Positions 1-8,122 of a DNA stretch of 64,000 nt are shown here, piece after piece. Position numbers and translations under genes: made by a program. Position 1 is the stretch's first letter. Every line of letters starts with the position of its first letter. Source of the DNA: Deltaproteobacteria bacterium (GTDB lineage Bacteria > Myxococcota_A > Polyangia > GCA-2747355); NCBI GenBank assembly GCA_020633415.1, contig JACKDQ010000011.1, positions 1 to 64,000 of the forward strand. Direction: 5' to 3'. Below the pieces are notes generated by a model that was not told the origin of the DNA, did no database searches, and worked only from the letters and a program-made list of their open reading frames with translations.

Positions 1-555
1 GGAGATTTTGGCGCAGCGATTCGACGCAGCGGTGGCGATAGCTTCAACCAGCTGCAGACCAGCACCGCCAAAGGGCTTCGCGCCGTTTGGGGAAGGAGCG
101 CCAGCGAGGTCTACGCCGCCGGTGTGAGCGGCACGATCCTTCGCTTGCGCGGCGGGTCATTTACCGCCGTCGAAGGCTCGCCCCCCCACGTCTACCGCGA
201 TATCTGGGGACCGGCCGACCATCCCGAGTTCCTCTACCTCGTCGGCTGGGACGGTGTGATCCTCCAACTGCACGGCGGCCCCAACTTCGGCCAAGGGGCG
301 ACCTTCACATTCTTCAACTGCGCTACCGAACGTCGCCTCGAAGGGGTTTGGGGTCGACAGCTGCCCCCGCCCCCCGACGGAGGGGTCGATGCTGCGATCG
401 ATGCGGCGGTCGACGCTGCAGTCGACGCCGCAGTCGACGCCGCACCAAGGGATGGCGCGATCGGCCCAGACCTGGCGATCGACTTTGGGCCTCCTCCGCC
501 GCCGATCGAGATCTGGGCCGTCGGCGTATCGGGCACGGTGCTCAAGGGGCCCTAG
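1..555 (+). CDS. Partial YCF48-like propeller protein with VDAA-repeat linker (5' end missing)
   Basis: The frame is open from base 1 and ends at TAG 553-555, so the start lies outside the window. The product carries repeats of the type VWGRSASEVYAAG and IWAVGVSGTVLKG, a Trp-Gly / Ala-Gly-x-x-Gly pattern seen in YCF48-like beta-propellers that are abundant in Myxococcota surface lipoproteins. A VDAA-type linker of five units (bases 385-444) separates two propeller stretches. A related complete protein with the same repeats is encoded at 53351-54307. The likely location is the cell surface or periplasm, but the exporting signal is not visible here. The function is unknown. The next gene (hemB) converges on it. 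Confidence 0.7.
   Translation, partial: GDFGAAIRRSGGDSFNQLQTSTAKGLRAVWGRSASEVYAAGVSGTILRLRGGSFTAVEGSPPHVYRDIWGPADHPEFLYLVGWDGVILQLHGGPNFGQGATFTFFNCATERRLEGVWGRQLPPPPDGGVDAAIDAAVDAAVDAAVDAAPRDGAIGPDLAIDFGPPPPPIEIWAVGVSGTVLKGP
385..444 (+). repeat. Five tandem 12-bp units encoding VDAA
   Basis: Five consecutive 12-bp units of the form GTCGACGCNGCA encode Val/Ile-Asp-Ala-Ala five times. The last two units are identical (GTCGACGCCGCA at 421-432 and 433-444), while the first two have drifted. It is an in-frame linker repeat and could vary in copy number between strains. Confidence 0.85.
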
Positions 556-621
556 GGTCCCGACGCGAGCGATGGCCGGTACGCCGGAGGGCGACGGGGT
601 GGCCGAGCCACAGCCGTTTCG

Positions 622-1614
622 CTAACCCTCGCGTAACCAGCGCGCCGCCTGTGTTGCAAAGTAGCTAAAGATCACGTCGGCACCTGCGCGACGGATCGCC
701 AACAACGACTCGAGCACGACGGCGCGTTCGTCGAGCCAACCCCGATCAGCAGCGGCTTTGAGCATCGCGTATTCGCCGCTGACCTGATAGGCCGCGATCG
801 GCAAATAGACCGCTTCGCTCATCGCGCGGATCACGTCCAAGTACGGCCCAGCGGGCTTGACCATTAACATGTCGGCGCCCTCGGTGACGTCGAGCTCTGC
901 CTCGCGCAAAGCTTCACGCACGTTGGCCGGATCCATCTGATAGGTCTTTTTGTCGCCAGACTTGGGCGCCGAGGCCAACGCATCACGAAACGGACCATAG
1001 AAAGCTGATGCGTACTTGGCGCAATACGAGAGCACCGAGACGTTAATATACTCTTCCTCGTCGAGGGTCTCGCGGATCGCACCAACGCGACCATCCATCA
1101 TGTCGCTCGGCGCGATGATGTCAGCGCCCGCTTCCGCTTGCATCAGCGCTTGACGACAAAGCACCTCGACGGTCTCATCATTGAGGATCTCGCCATCGGC
1201 GGAAACGAGGCCATCATGCCCCTCACTCGAATAGGGGTCGAGGGCCACGTCGGTGATCACCGTGAGTTGCGGGAAGTTCTTTTTCAGCGTCTGGATCGCC
1301 TTGGGAATCAACCCGTCGGGGTTGTAGCACTCCTCTGCAGTCGGGGTCTTTTTCGAGTCCTCGATGCGCGGAAAGAGCACCACCGCCCCAACACCAACGC
1401 TGATCGCCGCTTCCACGGCGCCGAGCAGCCCACCTTGCAGACCATAGCGCTGACAGTCTGGCATCGATGGGATCGGCTCATCCTGACCGCCAGCTTGAAC
1501 AAAGAGTGGCAACACGAGGTGCTCGGCAGAGAGCCAGGCTTCACGGCAGAAACCGCGAACGACTTTGCTTTTTCGATTGCGCCGGGGGCGACTGAGTAAT
1601 GGTTCTTCAGGCAT
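622..1614 (-). CDS. hemB: Delta-aminolevulinic acid dehydratase (porphobilinogen synthase)
   Basis: Condenses two 5-aminolevulinate molecules to porphobilinogen in haem synthesis, in the cytoplasm. The 330-residue product has the usual family length. Both Schiff-base lysine regions are present: YCAKYASAFYGPFR (Lys200) and MLMVKPAGPYLD near residue 254. Where zinc enzymes have three cysteines, this one reads DVALDPYSSEGHDG (Ala124, Asp126, Asp134), the aspartate-rich form that uses Mg instead of active-site Zn. The ATG at 1614 was chosen because MPEEPLLSRP starts the conserved region, and it lies 2 nt after the stop of the upstream Trm112-like gene, implying co-translation. Strong haem supply fits the many c-type cytochromes encoded in this window. 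Confidence 0.96.
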   Translation of the reverse strand: MPEEPLLSRPRRNRKSKVVRGFCREAWLSAEHLVLPLFVQAGGQDEPIPSMPDCQRYGLQGGLLGAVEAAISVGVGAVVLFPRIEDSKKTPTAEECYNPDGLIPKAIQTLKKNFPQLTVITDVALDPYSSEGHDGLVSADGEILNDETVEVLCRQALMQAEAGADIIAPSDMMDGRVGAIRETLDEEEYINVSVLSYCAKYASAFYGPFRDALASAPKSGDKKTYQMDPANVREALREAELDVTEGADMLMVKPAGPYLDVIRAMSEAVYLPIAAYQVSGEYAMLKAAADRGWLDERAVVLESLLAIRRAGADVIFSYFATQAARWLREG

Positions 1615-1616
1615 GT

Positions 1617-1865
1617 TCACGCATCCTCGGGAGGCGGCACCGGAAGATCGGCGACCGCGGTATCTTTCCATTGCTTTGCCACATCGACCAGCATCACCGG
1701 GATGCCATCTCGAATCGGATACTTCATCTGCGAAGCCTCACAGACCAACCAACTCTCGCGGTGAAGCTGGAGTTTGGCGGCCTCCGCCTTGCCCTGCTCG
1801 AGCGCCACCGGACAGCGCAAAATCTTCAACAACTCAGGGTCAATAGGCGTCTTTGGCTCACTCAT
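1617..1865 (-). CDS. Trm112-like (UPF0434/YcaR-type) small protein
   Basis: An 82-residue protein with the Trm112 signature: an N-terminal LLKILRCPVAL block and a C-terminal MKYPIRDGIPVML block. In many relatives the first block is CPxC and carries Zn ligands; here only single cysteines remain (Cys18 and Cys42), so a canonical zinc-ribbon is doubtful. Trm112 proteins are small partners that stabilise methyltransferases, but the bacterial members have no firmly assigned role. It directly precedes hemB with a 2-nt gap and is probably co-transcribed with it. The ATG at 1865 is divergent from groEL. Confidence 0.85.
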   Translation of the reverse strand: MSEPKTPIDPELLKILRCPVALEQGKAEAAKLQLHRESWLVCEASQMKYPIRDGIPVMLVDVAKQWKDTAVADLPVPPPEDA

Positions 1866-2004
1866 CGGTAACTCCTGCCGAGCTAACGTCTATCACCGCC
1901 GCCCAACTTTGTCGACCGGCCCGCCGGCCAGCCGCCCTACCGGCGACGTCGCTGGACGAACTCGCGCGTTGGAGCGCAGCGGCCAGCTCCCTAATTCCCA
2001 GAGC

Positions 2005-2033
2005 TTGACGAATGCCGCCCGGATGCCGAAACT
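2005..2033 (+). promoter_or_regulatory. Candidate sigma70-type promoter for groEL
   Basis: TTGACG (2005-2010) and GAAACT (2028-2033) are separated by 17 nt, and the start codon follows 42 nt after the -10. The -10 is a poor match. No CIRCE inverted repeat was found between 1866 and 2074, so HrcA control is not supported. Confidence 0.3.
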
Positions 2034-2074
2034 GCACCCCGCCTCAACCGGCACACTTTCAGGAGTACAGCCAG

Positions 2075-3688
2075 ATGGCCCCCAAAAAGATTCAGTTTGA
2101 TAGCGACGCACGAACGCAGCTCCTCGCCGGCGTCAACGCCCTCGCCGACGCCGTCAAGGTGACGATGGGTCCACGCGGCCGCAACGTCGTGCTGGAGAAG
2201 TCATGGGGCTCGCCGACCGTCACCAAGGACGGCGTAACCGTAGCCAAAGAGATCGAGCTGACCGACCCGATGGCCAACATCGGTGCCCAGATGCTCAAAG
2301 AGGTTGCCTCCAAGACGTCCGACGTTGCCGGTGACGGGACAACCACAGCGACGGTGCTCGGCCAAGCGATTTACCGCGAGGGTCTCAAGCAAGTTGTCGC
2401 TGGCGCCAACCCGATGGAGCTCAAGCGGGGTATCGACGCTGGCGTCGCCGCAGCGGTCGACGCGCTCGCCGAGATGTCAACAGCGACGCGTGGCAAGAAA
2501 AACATCGCCCAGGTCGGAACGATCAGCGCCAACGGCGAAGCGGCCATCGGAGAAATCATCGCGGAAGCGATGGAGCGCGTCGGAAGAGAAGGCGTGATCA
2601 CCGTCGAAGAGGCCAAGTCGACGACGACCGAACTCGACGTCGTCGAGGGTATGCGGTTCGATCGCGGCTACATTTCGCCGTACTTCGTCACCGACAGCGA
2701 ACGGATGGAGGCGGTCCTCGAAAAGCCACTCATTCTGCTTCACGAAAAGAAGATCTCGAGCATGCAGCCGATGGTTCCACTGCTCGAGCAAGTGGCGCGC
2801 TCGGGTCGACCACTACTGGTGATCGCCGAAGAGATCGAGGGTGAGGCGCTCGCCGCGCTCGTCGTCAACAAATTGCGCGGCACCCTCCACGTTTGCGCGG
2901 TCAAGGCACCCGGATTCGGTGATCGACGCAAAGAAATGTTGCAGGACCTAGCGATCCTGACCGGTGGTCAGGCGATCATGGATGACCTCGGTCTAAAACT
3001 CGAGGGTGTCACGCTTGCCGACCTTGGAAGCTGCGGCCGGGTGACGATCGACAAGGACAACACAACGATCATCGATGGGTCAGGCAAGAAGGCCGACATC
3101 AAGGCGCGAGCCGAGCAGATCCGCAGGCAGGCCGAGGAAACGACCTCTAGCTACGACCGCGAAAAGCTGCAGGAGCGACTGGCCAAGTTGATCGGCGGCG
3201 TCGCGGTGATCCGCGTCGGCGCTTCGACTGAGACCGAGATGAAAGAGAAGAAGGCGCGCGTCGAGGACGCGATGCACGCCACACGTGCGGCCGTCGAAGA
3301 AGGTATCGTTCCCGGCGGCGGCGTCGCGCTGCTTCGCTGCCAACCAGCGATCGCCGCCTTGAAGCTTTCGGGCGATCGGGCGACGGGTGCAAGAATTCTT
3401 TCTCGCGCGCTCTGCGCACCAATGTGGCAAATCGCACAGAACGCTGGCGTCGAGGGATCGGTCGTTGTCTCACACATGATCGAAGAGAGCGGCGCGATCG
3501 GCTACAACGCTGCCCGTGGACAGTATGAAGATCTGATCGAAGCAGGCGTGATCGATCCGACCAAGGTTGTGCGCTCGGCGCTACAGAACGCGGCGAGCGT
3601 CGCCGGGCTGATGCTGACCACTGAAGCGCTGATCGCCGATCAACCGGCAAAATCTGCCGCAAACGACAGCGACGAGATGGACTACTGA
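2075..3688 (+). CDS. groEL: 60-kDa chaperonin GroEL without GGM tail
   Basis: ATP-driven folding chaperone that forms a double heptameric ring in the cytoplasm. The ATG at 2075 (MAPKKIQFDSDAR) follows AGGAG at 2061-2065 with a 9-nt gap; the frame remains open further upstream but lacks homology there. Hallmarks include GDGTTTATV with Asp87 for ATP hydrolysis, the apical block APGFGDRR, and GIVPGGGVALLR near the C-terminus. The 537-residue length is typical, but the usual Gly-Gly-Met tail is replaced by SANDSDEMDY. No groES precedes it, which suggests a secondary chaperonin copy, as several Myxococcota carry more than one. The TGA overlaps the ATG of the next gene by one base. Confidence 0.96.
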   Translation: MAPKKIQFDSDARTQLLAGVNALADAVKVTMGPRGRNVVLEKSWGSPTVTKDGVTVAKEIELTDPMANIGAQMLKEVASKTSDVAGDGTTTATVLGQAIYREGLKQVVAGANPMELKRGIDAGVAAAVDALAEMSTATRGKKNIAQVGTISANGEAAIGEIIAEAMERVGREGVITVEEAKSTTTELDVVEGMRFDRGYISPYFVTDSERMEAVLEKPLILLHEKKISSMQPMVPLLEQVARSGRPLLVIAEEIEGEALAALVVNKLRGTLHVCAVKAPGFGDRRKEMLQDLAILTGGQAIMDDLGLKLEGVTLADLGSCGRVTIDKDNTTIIDGSGKKADIKARAEQIRRQAEETTSSYDREKLQERLAKLIGGVAVIRVGASTETEMKEKKARVEDAMHATRAAVEEGIVPGGGVALLRCQPAIAALKLSGDRATGARILSRALCAPMWQIAQNAGVEGSVVVSHMIEESGAIGYNAARGQYEDLIEAGVIDPTKVVRSALQNAASVAGLMLTTEALIADQPAKSAANDSDEMDY

Positions 3689-4950
3689 TGCGCAGCCTGG
3701 CCGAGCGCTTGGCGGAATTGGACCGGACATCGATCGACGAGATCTCTCGCAGCCTAATCGTCGTTAGCCCGGACAATTTCGTTGAGCGTCCCTGGGCCGG
3801 CCAGGCTCTCGGCCGCTACAAGAGTGTCCCCATCGACGGCATTGTCCGCTTTGGCGAGTGCTTTGAGTTGTGCGCCGATCGCCGCGATGCCGAAGCCGCG
3901 GGTCACCCAAGCCGCGTCGTGCTTGCCGACGGCAGCACGATCGACTTGCCCAACCTGCTCGGATTGGCCCCCGAGCAGCTACTCGGCGCAGCGATCACTG
4001 CCAAGCACGGGGCAAACCTGCCGCTGTTGCCCAAGACCCTTTCGGTAGCCGAGCTGCTATCGATCCAGGCGCATCCGCCCGGCTATACCGAAGCCTACAT
4101 CATTCTCGATGCCGATCCGGGCGCGACGATCTTTCTGGGTTTCCGGTGCGATGTCGATCGCGCACGGCTCGCGGCACGCTTTGCTGATGGCCGAAAAATG
4201 CAATGCGATCTGCTCGCCCAATTTGATGTTGCTAACGCCGGAGAGCGCCTGCAATCACTGCTCTCGGGCTACTTCGCCGACCCGACAGTCGACGCCGACA
4301 CCGCCGCACAGACGCTGTGCTCGGCCTTTGATGAGGCCACTTCAGCCACAGTGATCAAGTCCACCCTGGTCGAACTAAAGCAGATCTACTGGGAGGCGCT
4401 CGAGACGATGAATAGGCTAGAAGTCATGTCGGGCGACGTGATTCACAACGCGACGCCGTTGCGCCTACACCAAACAAGCGCCCCCCGCTCGGCGGAAATC
4501 CACGCACTGGGCAACCCCGAGGGCCGCGAGATCCTCGCGCTTGAGGTTCGCAAGCCAGCCACGACCTATCGCGCTTGGGACAACGTGCGTTTTCCGCTGC
4601 GACCGTTGGCGATCGACGACACGCTCGGAGCGGTCAATCTGCGGCAGACGCAGCGCGACGACTTCTTCGTCGAGCCCAAGCCGATCGAGCCCGGCGTCTC
4701 AGCGTCGATCGACGATCCCAGTTTCAGCGTGCACCACCTTCGCCCCGACGGTTTCGCAGTTGTGCGACCGAGCTCGCCGATCGCGCGAACGCTTCACGCG
4801 GTGGCTGGTGAACTCACGCTCAGCACCGCTGGAGATCGTCCGCTAGGCACGCTTCGCCAAGGCCAGTCCGCGCTGTTGCCGCCCGGCGTTGGACAGTACA
4901 CGGTGTGCGGAACCAACGCTGAGCTAATCGAAGTCACACCGCGCCCCTAA
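3688..4950 (+). CDS. Type I phosphomannose isomerase-like cupin protein
   Basis: The 420-residue product resembles class I mannose-6-phosphate isomerase, which interconverts mannose-6-P and fructose-6-P using a metal held by Gln/His/Glu/His. Visible elements are an N-terminal PWAGQALGRYKS (family PWGG-like), LSIQAHPPGYTEAY giving candidate ligands Gln127, His129 and Glu135, and EIHALGNPEG with His272 as the fourth. The C-terminal DNVRFPLRPL and a second cupin-like stretch fit the family. Its start overlaps the groEL stop (TGATG), so translation is coupled. The link between a chaperonin and a sugar isomerase is unusual, and the protein might be a chaperonin client or a diverged cupin. Catalytic activity is likely but unproven. 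Confidence 0.8.
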   Translation: MRSLAERLAELDRTSIDEISRSLIVVSPDNFVERPWAGQALGRYKSVPIDGIVRFGECFELCADRRDAEAAGHPSRVVLADGSTIDLPNLLGLAPEQLLGAAITAKHGANLPLLPKTLSVAELLSIQAHPPGYTEAYIILDADPGATIFLGFRCDVDRARLAARFADGRKMQCDLLAQFDVANAGERLQSLLSGYFADPTVDADTAAQTLCSAFDEATSATVIKSTLVELKQIYWEALETMNRLEVMSGDVIHNATPLRLHQTSAPRSAEIHALGNPEGREILALEVRKPATTYRAWDNVRFPLRPLAIDDTLGAVNLRQTQRDDFFVEPKPIEPGVSASIDDPSFSVHHLRPDGFAVVRPSSPIARTLHAVAGELTLSTAGDRPLGTLRQGQSALLPPGVGQYTVCGTNAELIEVTPRP

Positions 4951-4964
4951 GCGCTTTGTCGGCA

Positions 4965-4993
4965 TCGACCCGTTGGCGGCCGTGTGTTATAGA
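4965..4993 (+). promoter_or_regulatory. Promoter with extended -10 for the efflux operon
   Basis: TCGACC (4965-4970), a 17-nt spacer, and TATAGA (4988-4993) preceded by TG at 4985-4986 form an extended -10 promoter. Transcription would begin near 5000, upstream of the GTG at 5021. This argues against a TTG start at 4973. Confidence 0.5.
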
Positions 4994-5020
4994 ATCGCCG
5001 AGACTAAAAGGTGGTTCGGC

Positions 5021-6244
5021 GTGTCCGATGAACTCTCCTCCGACTTGGCGTCCCTGCGCATCGATCGCGACACAGTGGGCCGCAGCGGGCGCGGCAAGCG
5101 CTGGCTGCTGTTGCTGATCGCCGTCGGCGCGACGGTTGCCGTGCTCTACGCGGTCGCGCTGCCCTATCTCAAAGCCAAATTGTTCAAGACCGAAGTAGCG
5201 ATCACAGAGATCCTGCGCGTATCGCCTGCGCAGGCAAGCGTCGAGCTCTCGGCAACCGGCTATGTCGTCCCACAACGCGTCTCGCGAGTGGGCGCGAAGA
5301 TTCCGGGCCGCATCGCAACGCTCGCCGTCAAAGAAGGTGACTCGGTCAAGCGCGGCCAGCTCTTGGTCAAGCTTGAGGACGCCGACAAGCGCAGCGCGAT
5401 CGCCGAAGCCAACGCGCGGGTAGCGGCCGCGCAGGCAAAGCGGCTGACGGCGGAAGCGAACTTGCTCGAAGCGCGCCAAAAGGCCGCACGGCAGGTCAAG
5501 TTGCGCGAACGCGGAGTCGCCGCAGTCGCCACAGTCGAAGACCTGCAAGCGCATGTCCAGGCCCTGGTGGCTTTGGTTAAGGCGGCTAAGGCAGAAGTTG
5601 CGGCTGCCCGTGCTCAACTCACCCGCTTTCAGGTCGACCTCGGATACACGGAGATCCTCGCACCGATCAACGGGACCGTGCTCGGCAAGCCGCGCCAGCT
5701 CGGCGAAACGGTCGGCCCCGAGACGATGATCCTCGAACTGGCGGACTTCAGCTCGATCCTGATTGAAGTCGACGTGCCCGAGGCGCGCCTCGCACGCGTC
5801 AGGCCGAGCGCCCCATGCGAGGTTATCCTCGACGCCTTTGCCGGCAAGCGCTTCCGCTGTGAGGTCGTGCGCATCAGCCCAAAGGTTGACCGCGCAAAAG
5901 CAACAGCGGTGGTCAAGGCGCGATTTGTCGACGAACCGCAGGGCGTGCTGCCCAACATGGCGGCGCGTGTCAGCTTTCTCAGCCGAGCGCTCGACGCGCA
6001 AGCGGTTAAGGCGCCGCCGAAGACGATCGTACCGACTTCGGCGGTGGTCACAAGAAACGGGATGACCGTCGTCTTCGTTGACGACGACGGCCGGGCGCGC
6101 ATGCGCAGTATCCGTGTCGGCGGGCCCTTCATGGGTGGGCTCGAACTTCTCGAGGGGCCACCGGTGGGAACGCGCCTAGTCAAACAGCCCCCCGAAGCGT
6201 TGAAAGACGGACAGAAGATCAAAGAGCGAGAGAGCGGAAGATGA
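5021..6244 (+). CDS. Membrane fusion (adaptor) protein of ABC efflux system
   Basis: HlyD/MacA-type periplasmic adaptor linking an inner-membrane ABC transporter to an outer-membrane channel. The GTG start at 5021 is preferred because AAAAGGTGG (5006-5014) lies 6 nt upstream; a TTG at 4973 has no ribosome site. The product has one N-terminal membrane segment (about residues 27-45), a biotinyl-lipoyl half (VGAKIPGRIATLAVKEGD), an Ala/Lys/Glu-rich coiled-coil hairpin (about residues 125-205), and the second lipoyl half beginning YTEILAPINGTVLGK, followed by beta-barrel and membrane-proximal domains. It is first in a five-gene operon and overlaps the ATPase start by ATGA. Confidence 0.9.
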   Translation: MSDELSSDLASLRIDRDTVGRSGRGKRWLLLLIAVGATVAVLYAVALPYLKAKLFKTEVAITEILRVSPAQASVELSATGYVVPQRVSRVGAKIPGRIATLAVKEGDSVKRGQLLVKLEDADKRSAIAEANARVAAAQAKRLTAEANLLEARQKAARQVKLRERGVAAVATVEDLQAHVQALVALVKAAKAEVAAARAQLTRFQVDLGYTEILAPINGTVLGKPRQLGETVGPETMILELADFSSILIEVDVPEARLARVRPSAPCEVILDAFAGKRFRCEVVRISPKVDRAKATAVVKARFVDEPQGVLPNMAARVSFLSRALDAQAVKAPPKTIVPTSAVVTRNGMTVVFVDDDGRARMRSIRVGGPFMGGLELLEGPPVGTRLVKQPPEALKDGQKIKERESGR

Positions 6245-6951
6245 GCGAGCAAAACGCGACCCCCTCAGGTGCTTCAGTAGGCGAGACATTTGTCCGCTTG
6301 CGTAACGTCAGCAAGATCTATCAGCGAGGCGCCGAAAAGCTCCGCGTGCTCGACAACATCGATCTTGAGATCAAAGCCGGAGCGTTTGAGGCGCTAATGG
6401 GACCGTCGGGGTCGGGCAAGACAACCTTGCTGAATTTGATCGCTGGCCTCGATCGCCCAACCGACGGGACCGTTGAAGTTGGCGACACAAAACTCTCAGC
6501 ACTGCGCGAGGGCCGCTTGGCCAAGTGGCGCGCCCGGCACGTCGGCTTTGTATTCCAGTCCTTCAATCTGCTCCCGGTATTGACCGCAGAACAGAACGTC
6601 GCCCTGCCGCTGCTGCTGACTTCGCTAAGCAGCGCCGAACGCAAGAAGCGGGCGTTGACCGCGCTCAAGGTCGTTGGGCTGTCCGACCGAACCAATCACT
6701 TCCCACGCCAACTCTCTGGTGGGCAGGAACAGCGCGTCAGCATCGCACGAGCGATCGTCAACGACCCCGACATTATCGTCGCCGACGAGCCAACTGGCGA
6801 TCTCGACCGACAGAGCGCAGACGAGATCCTCGACCTGCTGCAAAAGCTCAATCAGGAGTTCAACAAAACGGTGCTGATGGTCACCCATGATCCGGTCGCT
6901 GCCGAGCGCGCATCGTTAACCCGGCGGCTGGACAAAGGCTCGCTACAATGA
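6241..6951 (+). CDS. ABC transporter ATP-binding protein (MacB/LolD type)
   Basis: Hydrolyses ATP to drive the two permeases encoded next. The 236-residue protein has Walker A GPSGSGKTT (residues 54-62), the Q-loop region FVFQSFNLLPVLT, signature LSGGQEQRVSIARA, Walker B IIVADEPTGDLD and switch histidine MVTHDP. The QSFNLLP stretch is typical of the LolD/MacB/FtsE branch that works by mechanotransmission instead of substrate passage through the membrane. The start overlaps the adaptor stop by 4 nt and the end overlaps the first permease by 4 nt (ATGA), so stoichiometric co-translation is expected. Confidence 0.96.
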   Translation: MSEQNATPSGASVGETFVRLRNVSKIYQRGAEKLRVLDNIDLEIKAGAFEALMGPSGSGKTTLLNLIAGLDRPTDGTVEVGDTKLSALREGRLAKWRARHVGFVFQSFNLLPVLTAEQNVALPLLLTSLSSAERKKRALTALKVVGLSDRTNHFPRQLSGGQEQRVSIARAIVNDPDIIVADEPTGDLDRQSADEILDLLQKLNQEFNKTVLMVTHDPVAAERASLTRRLDKGSLQ

Positions 6952-8117
6952 AGTGGCTCGGCCTGGCCCTTCGCAATCTCAAACGCCATCGTGGCCGGGT
7001 GATCGGCACGGTCGTTGGTGTCGCCGTATCGCTGATGGCGTTTATGATCCTGCGAACTGTGATTTTCGCCTGGACGGTCGCGGCCGAAGACGCCGCGCAG
7101 GATCGGATCGCCACGCGTCACAAAGTCACCTTCATCATGCCGCTGCCCAAGCGCTATATCGACAAAATCCGCGCCACGAATGGCGTCAGCGCGGCGACCT
7201 GGGCCAACTGGTTCGGTGGCAAACACCCCAAACGCGAGCAGGAATTTTTTGCCACTCTCGCCGTAGACACCGATAGTTTCTTCGACGTCTACAACGACAT
7301 GGTCGTGCCAGCCGAGCAGTTGGCTGACTGGAAGCAGGACCGCCGCGGCGCGATCATCGGAACGTCGCTCGCCAAGAAGTTCGGCTGGAAGGTCGGCGAC
7401 AAAATTAACCTGCGCGGGACAATCTTCCCCGGGACCTGGTCGTTCAACGTTCGCGGGGTCTACACGGCCGTCCGTCGCGGGATCGACCCTGCGCAACTCA
7501 TCTTCCACTGGCAGTACCTAAACGAATCGAAGGTCTTGCCGGGAGACGCCAAAGATTTGATCGGCTGGGTGATCGCGCGCATCAGTGATCCAAAGCGCTC
7601 GGCGGCGATCAGCAAGTCGATCGACGATCAGTTCGATGGCGAGAGCGACCAGACAGCGACGATGAGCGAGCGCGATCTTTACGTATCGTTTATGGGCATG
7701 TTCTCTGCGGTACTCGGCGCGATCGACGTGATCTCACTGGTGATCATTGCGATCATGGGGCTGATTCTCGGCAACACCATCGCAATGGGCGTACGAGAGC
7801 GGACGAATGAATATGGCGTGCTGCGCGCGATCGGTTTCGAAAACCGCCATCTCGCCGGCATGATCCTGACCGAAGGATTGCTGATCGGGGTGCTCGGCGC
7901 TGTCGTCGGGCTGGCGCTGGCCTACCCGCTGGTCAATCACGGCATGGGCCTGTGGATCGAGGAGAACATGGGCAGCATGTTCCCGTATTTTCGCATCCCT
8001 GGGACCACGATGGGGCTCTGTCTGCTGATCGGACTGGTCCTCGGAACGCTCGCTGCAGCGATCCCTGCCTACCGCACCAGCAAACTCTCTGTCGTCGATG
8101 CGCTGCGGAGGATATAG
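6948..8117 (+). CDS. ABC transporter permease, MacB/FtsX family (first)
   Basis: Inner-membrane permease of 389 residues with the MacB layout: an N-terminal helix (about 15-40), a large periplasmic domain, and three C-terminal helices (about 260-285, 310-340 and 355-380). The motif MGVRERTNEYGVLRAIGF, just after the second helix, is the coupling signature of FtsX-type permeases. It starts within the ATPase stop (ATGA) and precedes a second, different permease, so the transporter is probably a heterodimer with one separate ATPase, unlike MacB where these are fused. The substrate cannot be told from sequence; lipids, glycolipids, peptides or drugs are known for relatives. Confidence 0.92.
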   Translation: MKWLGLALRNLKRHRGRVIGTVVGVAVSLMAFMILRTVIFAWTVAAEDAAQDRIATRHKVTFIMPLPKRYIDKIRATNGVSAATWANWFGGKHPKREQEFFATLAVDTDSFFDVYNDMVVPAEQLADWKQDRRGAIIGTSLAKKFGWKVGDKINLRGTIFPGTWSFNVRGVYTAVRRGIDPAQLIFHWQYLNESKVLPGDAKDLIGWVIARISDPKRSAAISKSIDDQFDGESDQTATMSERDLYVSFMGMFSAVLGAIDVISLVIIAIMGLILGNTIAMGVRERTNEYGVLRAIGFENRHLAGMILTEGLLIGVLGAVVGLALAYPLVNHGMGLWIEENMGSMFPYFRIPGTTMGLCLLIGLVLGTLAAAIPAYRTSKLSVVDALRRI

Positions 8118-8122
8118 CAACG

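Noticed and set aside
1866..2074. Search for a CIRCE element or sigma32 promoter before groEL
   Set aside because: No TTAGCACTC-N9-GAGTGCTAA-like inverted repeat and no CTTGAAA/CCCCAT pair with correct spacing were found.
4934..6001. 355-codon minus-strand open frame over the adaptor gene
   Set aside because: Antisense shadow, Asp/Arg/His-rich, no motifs, no ribosome site.
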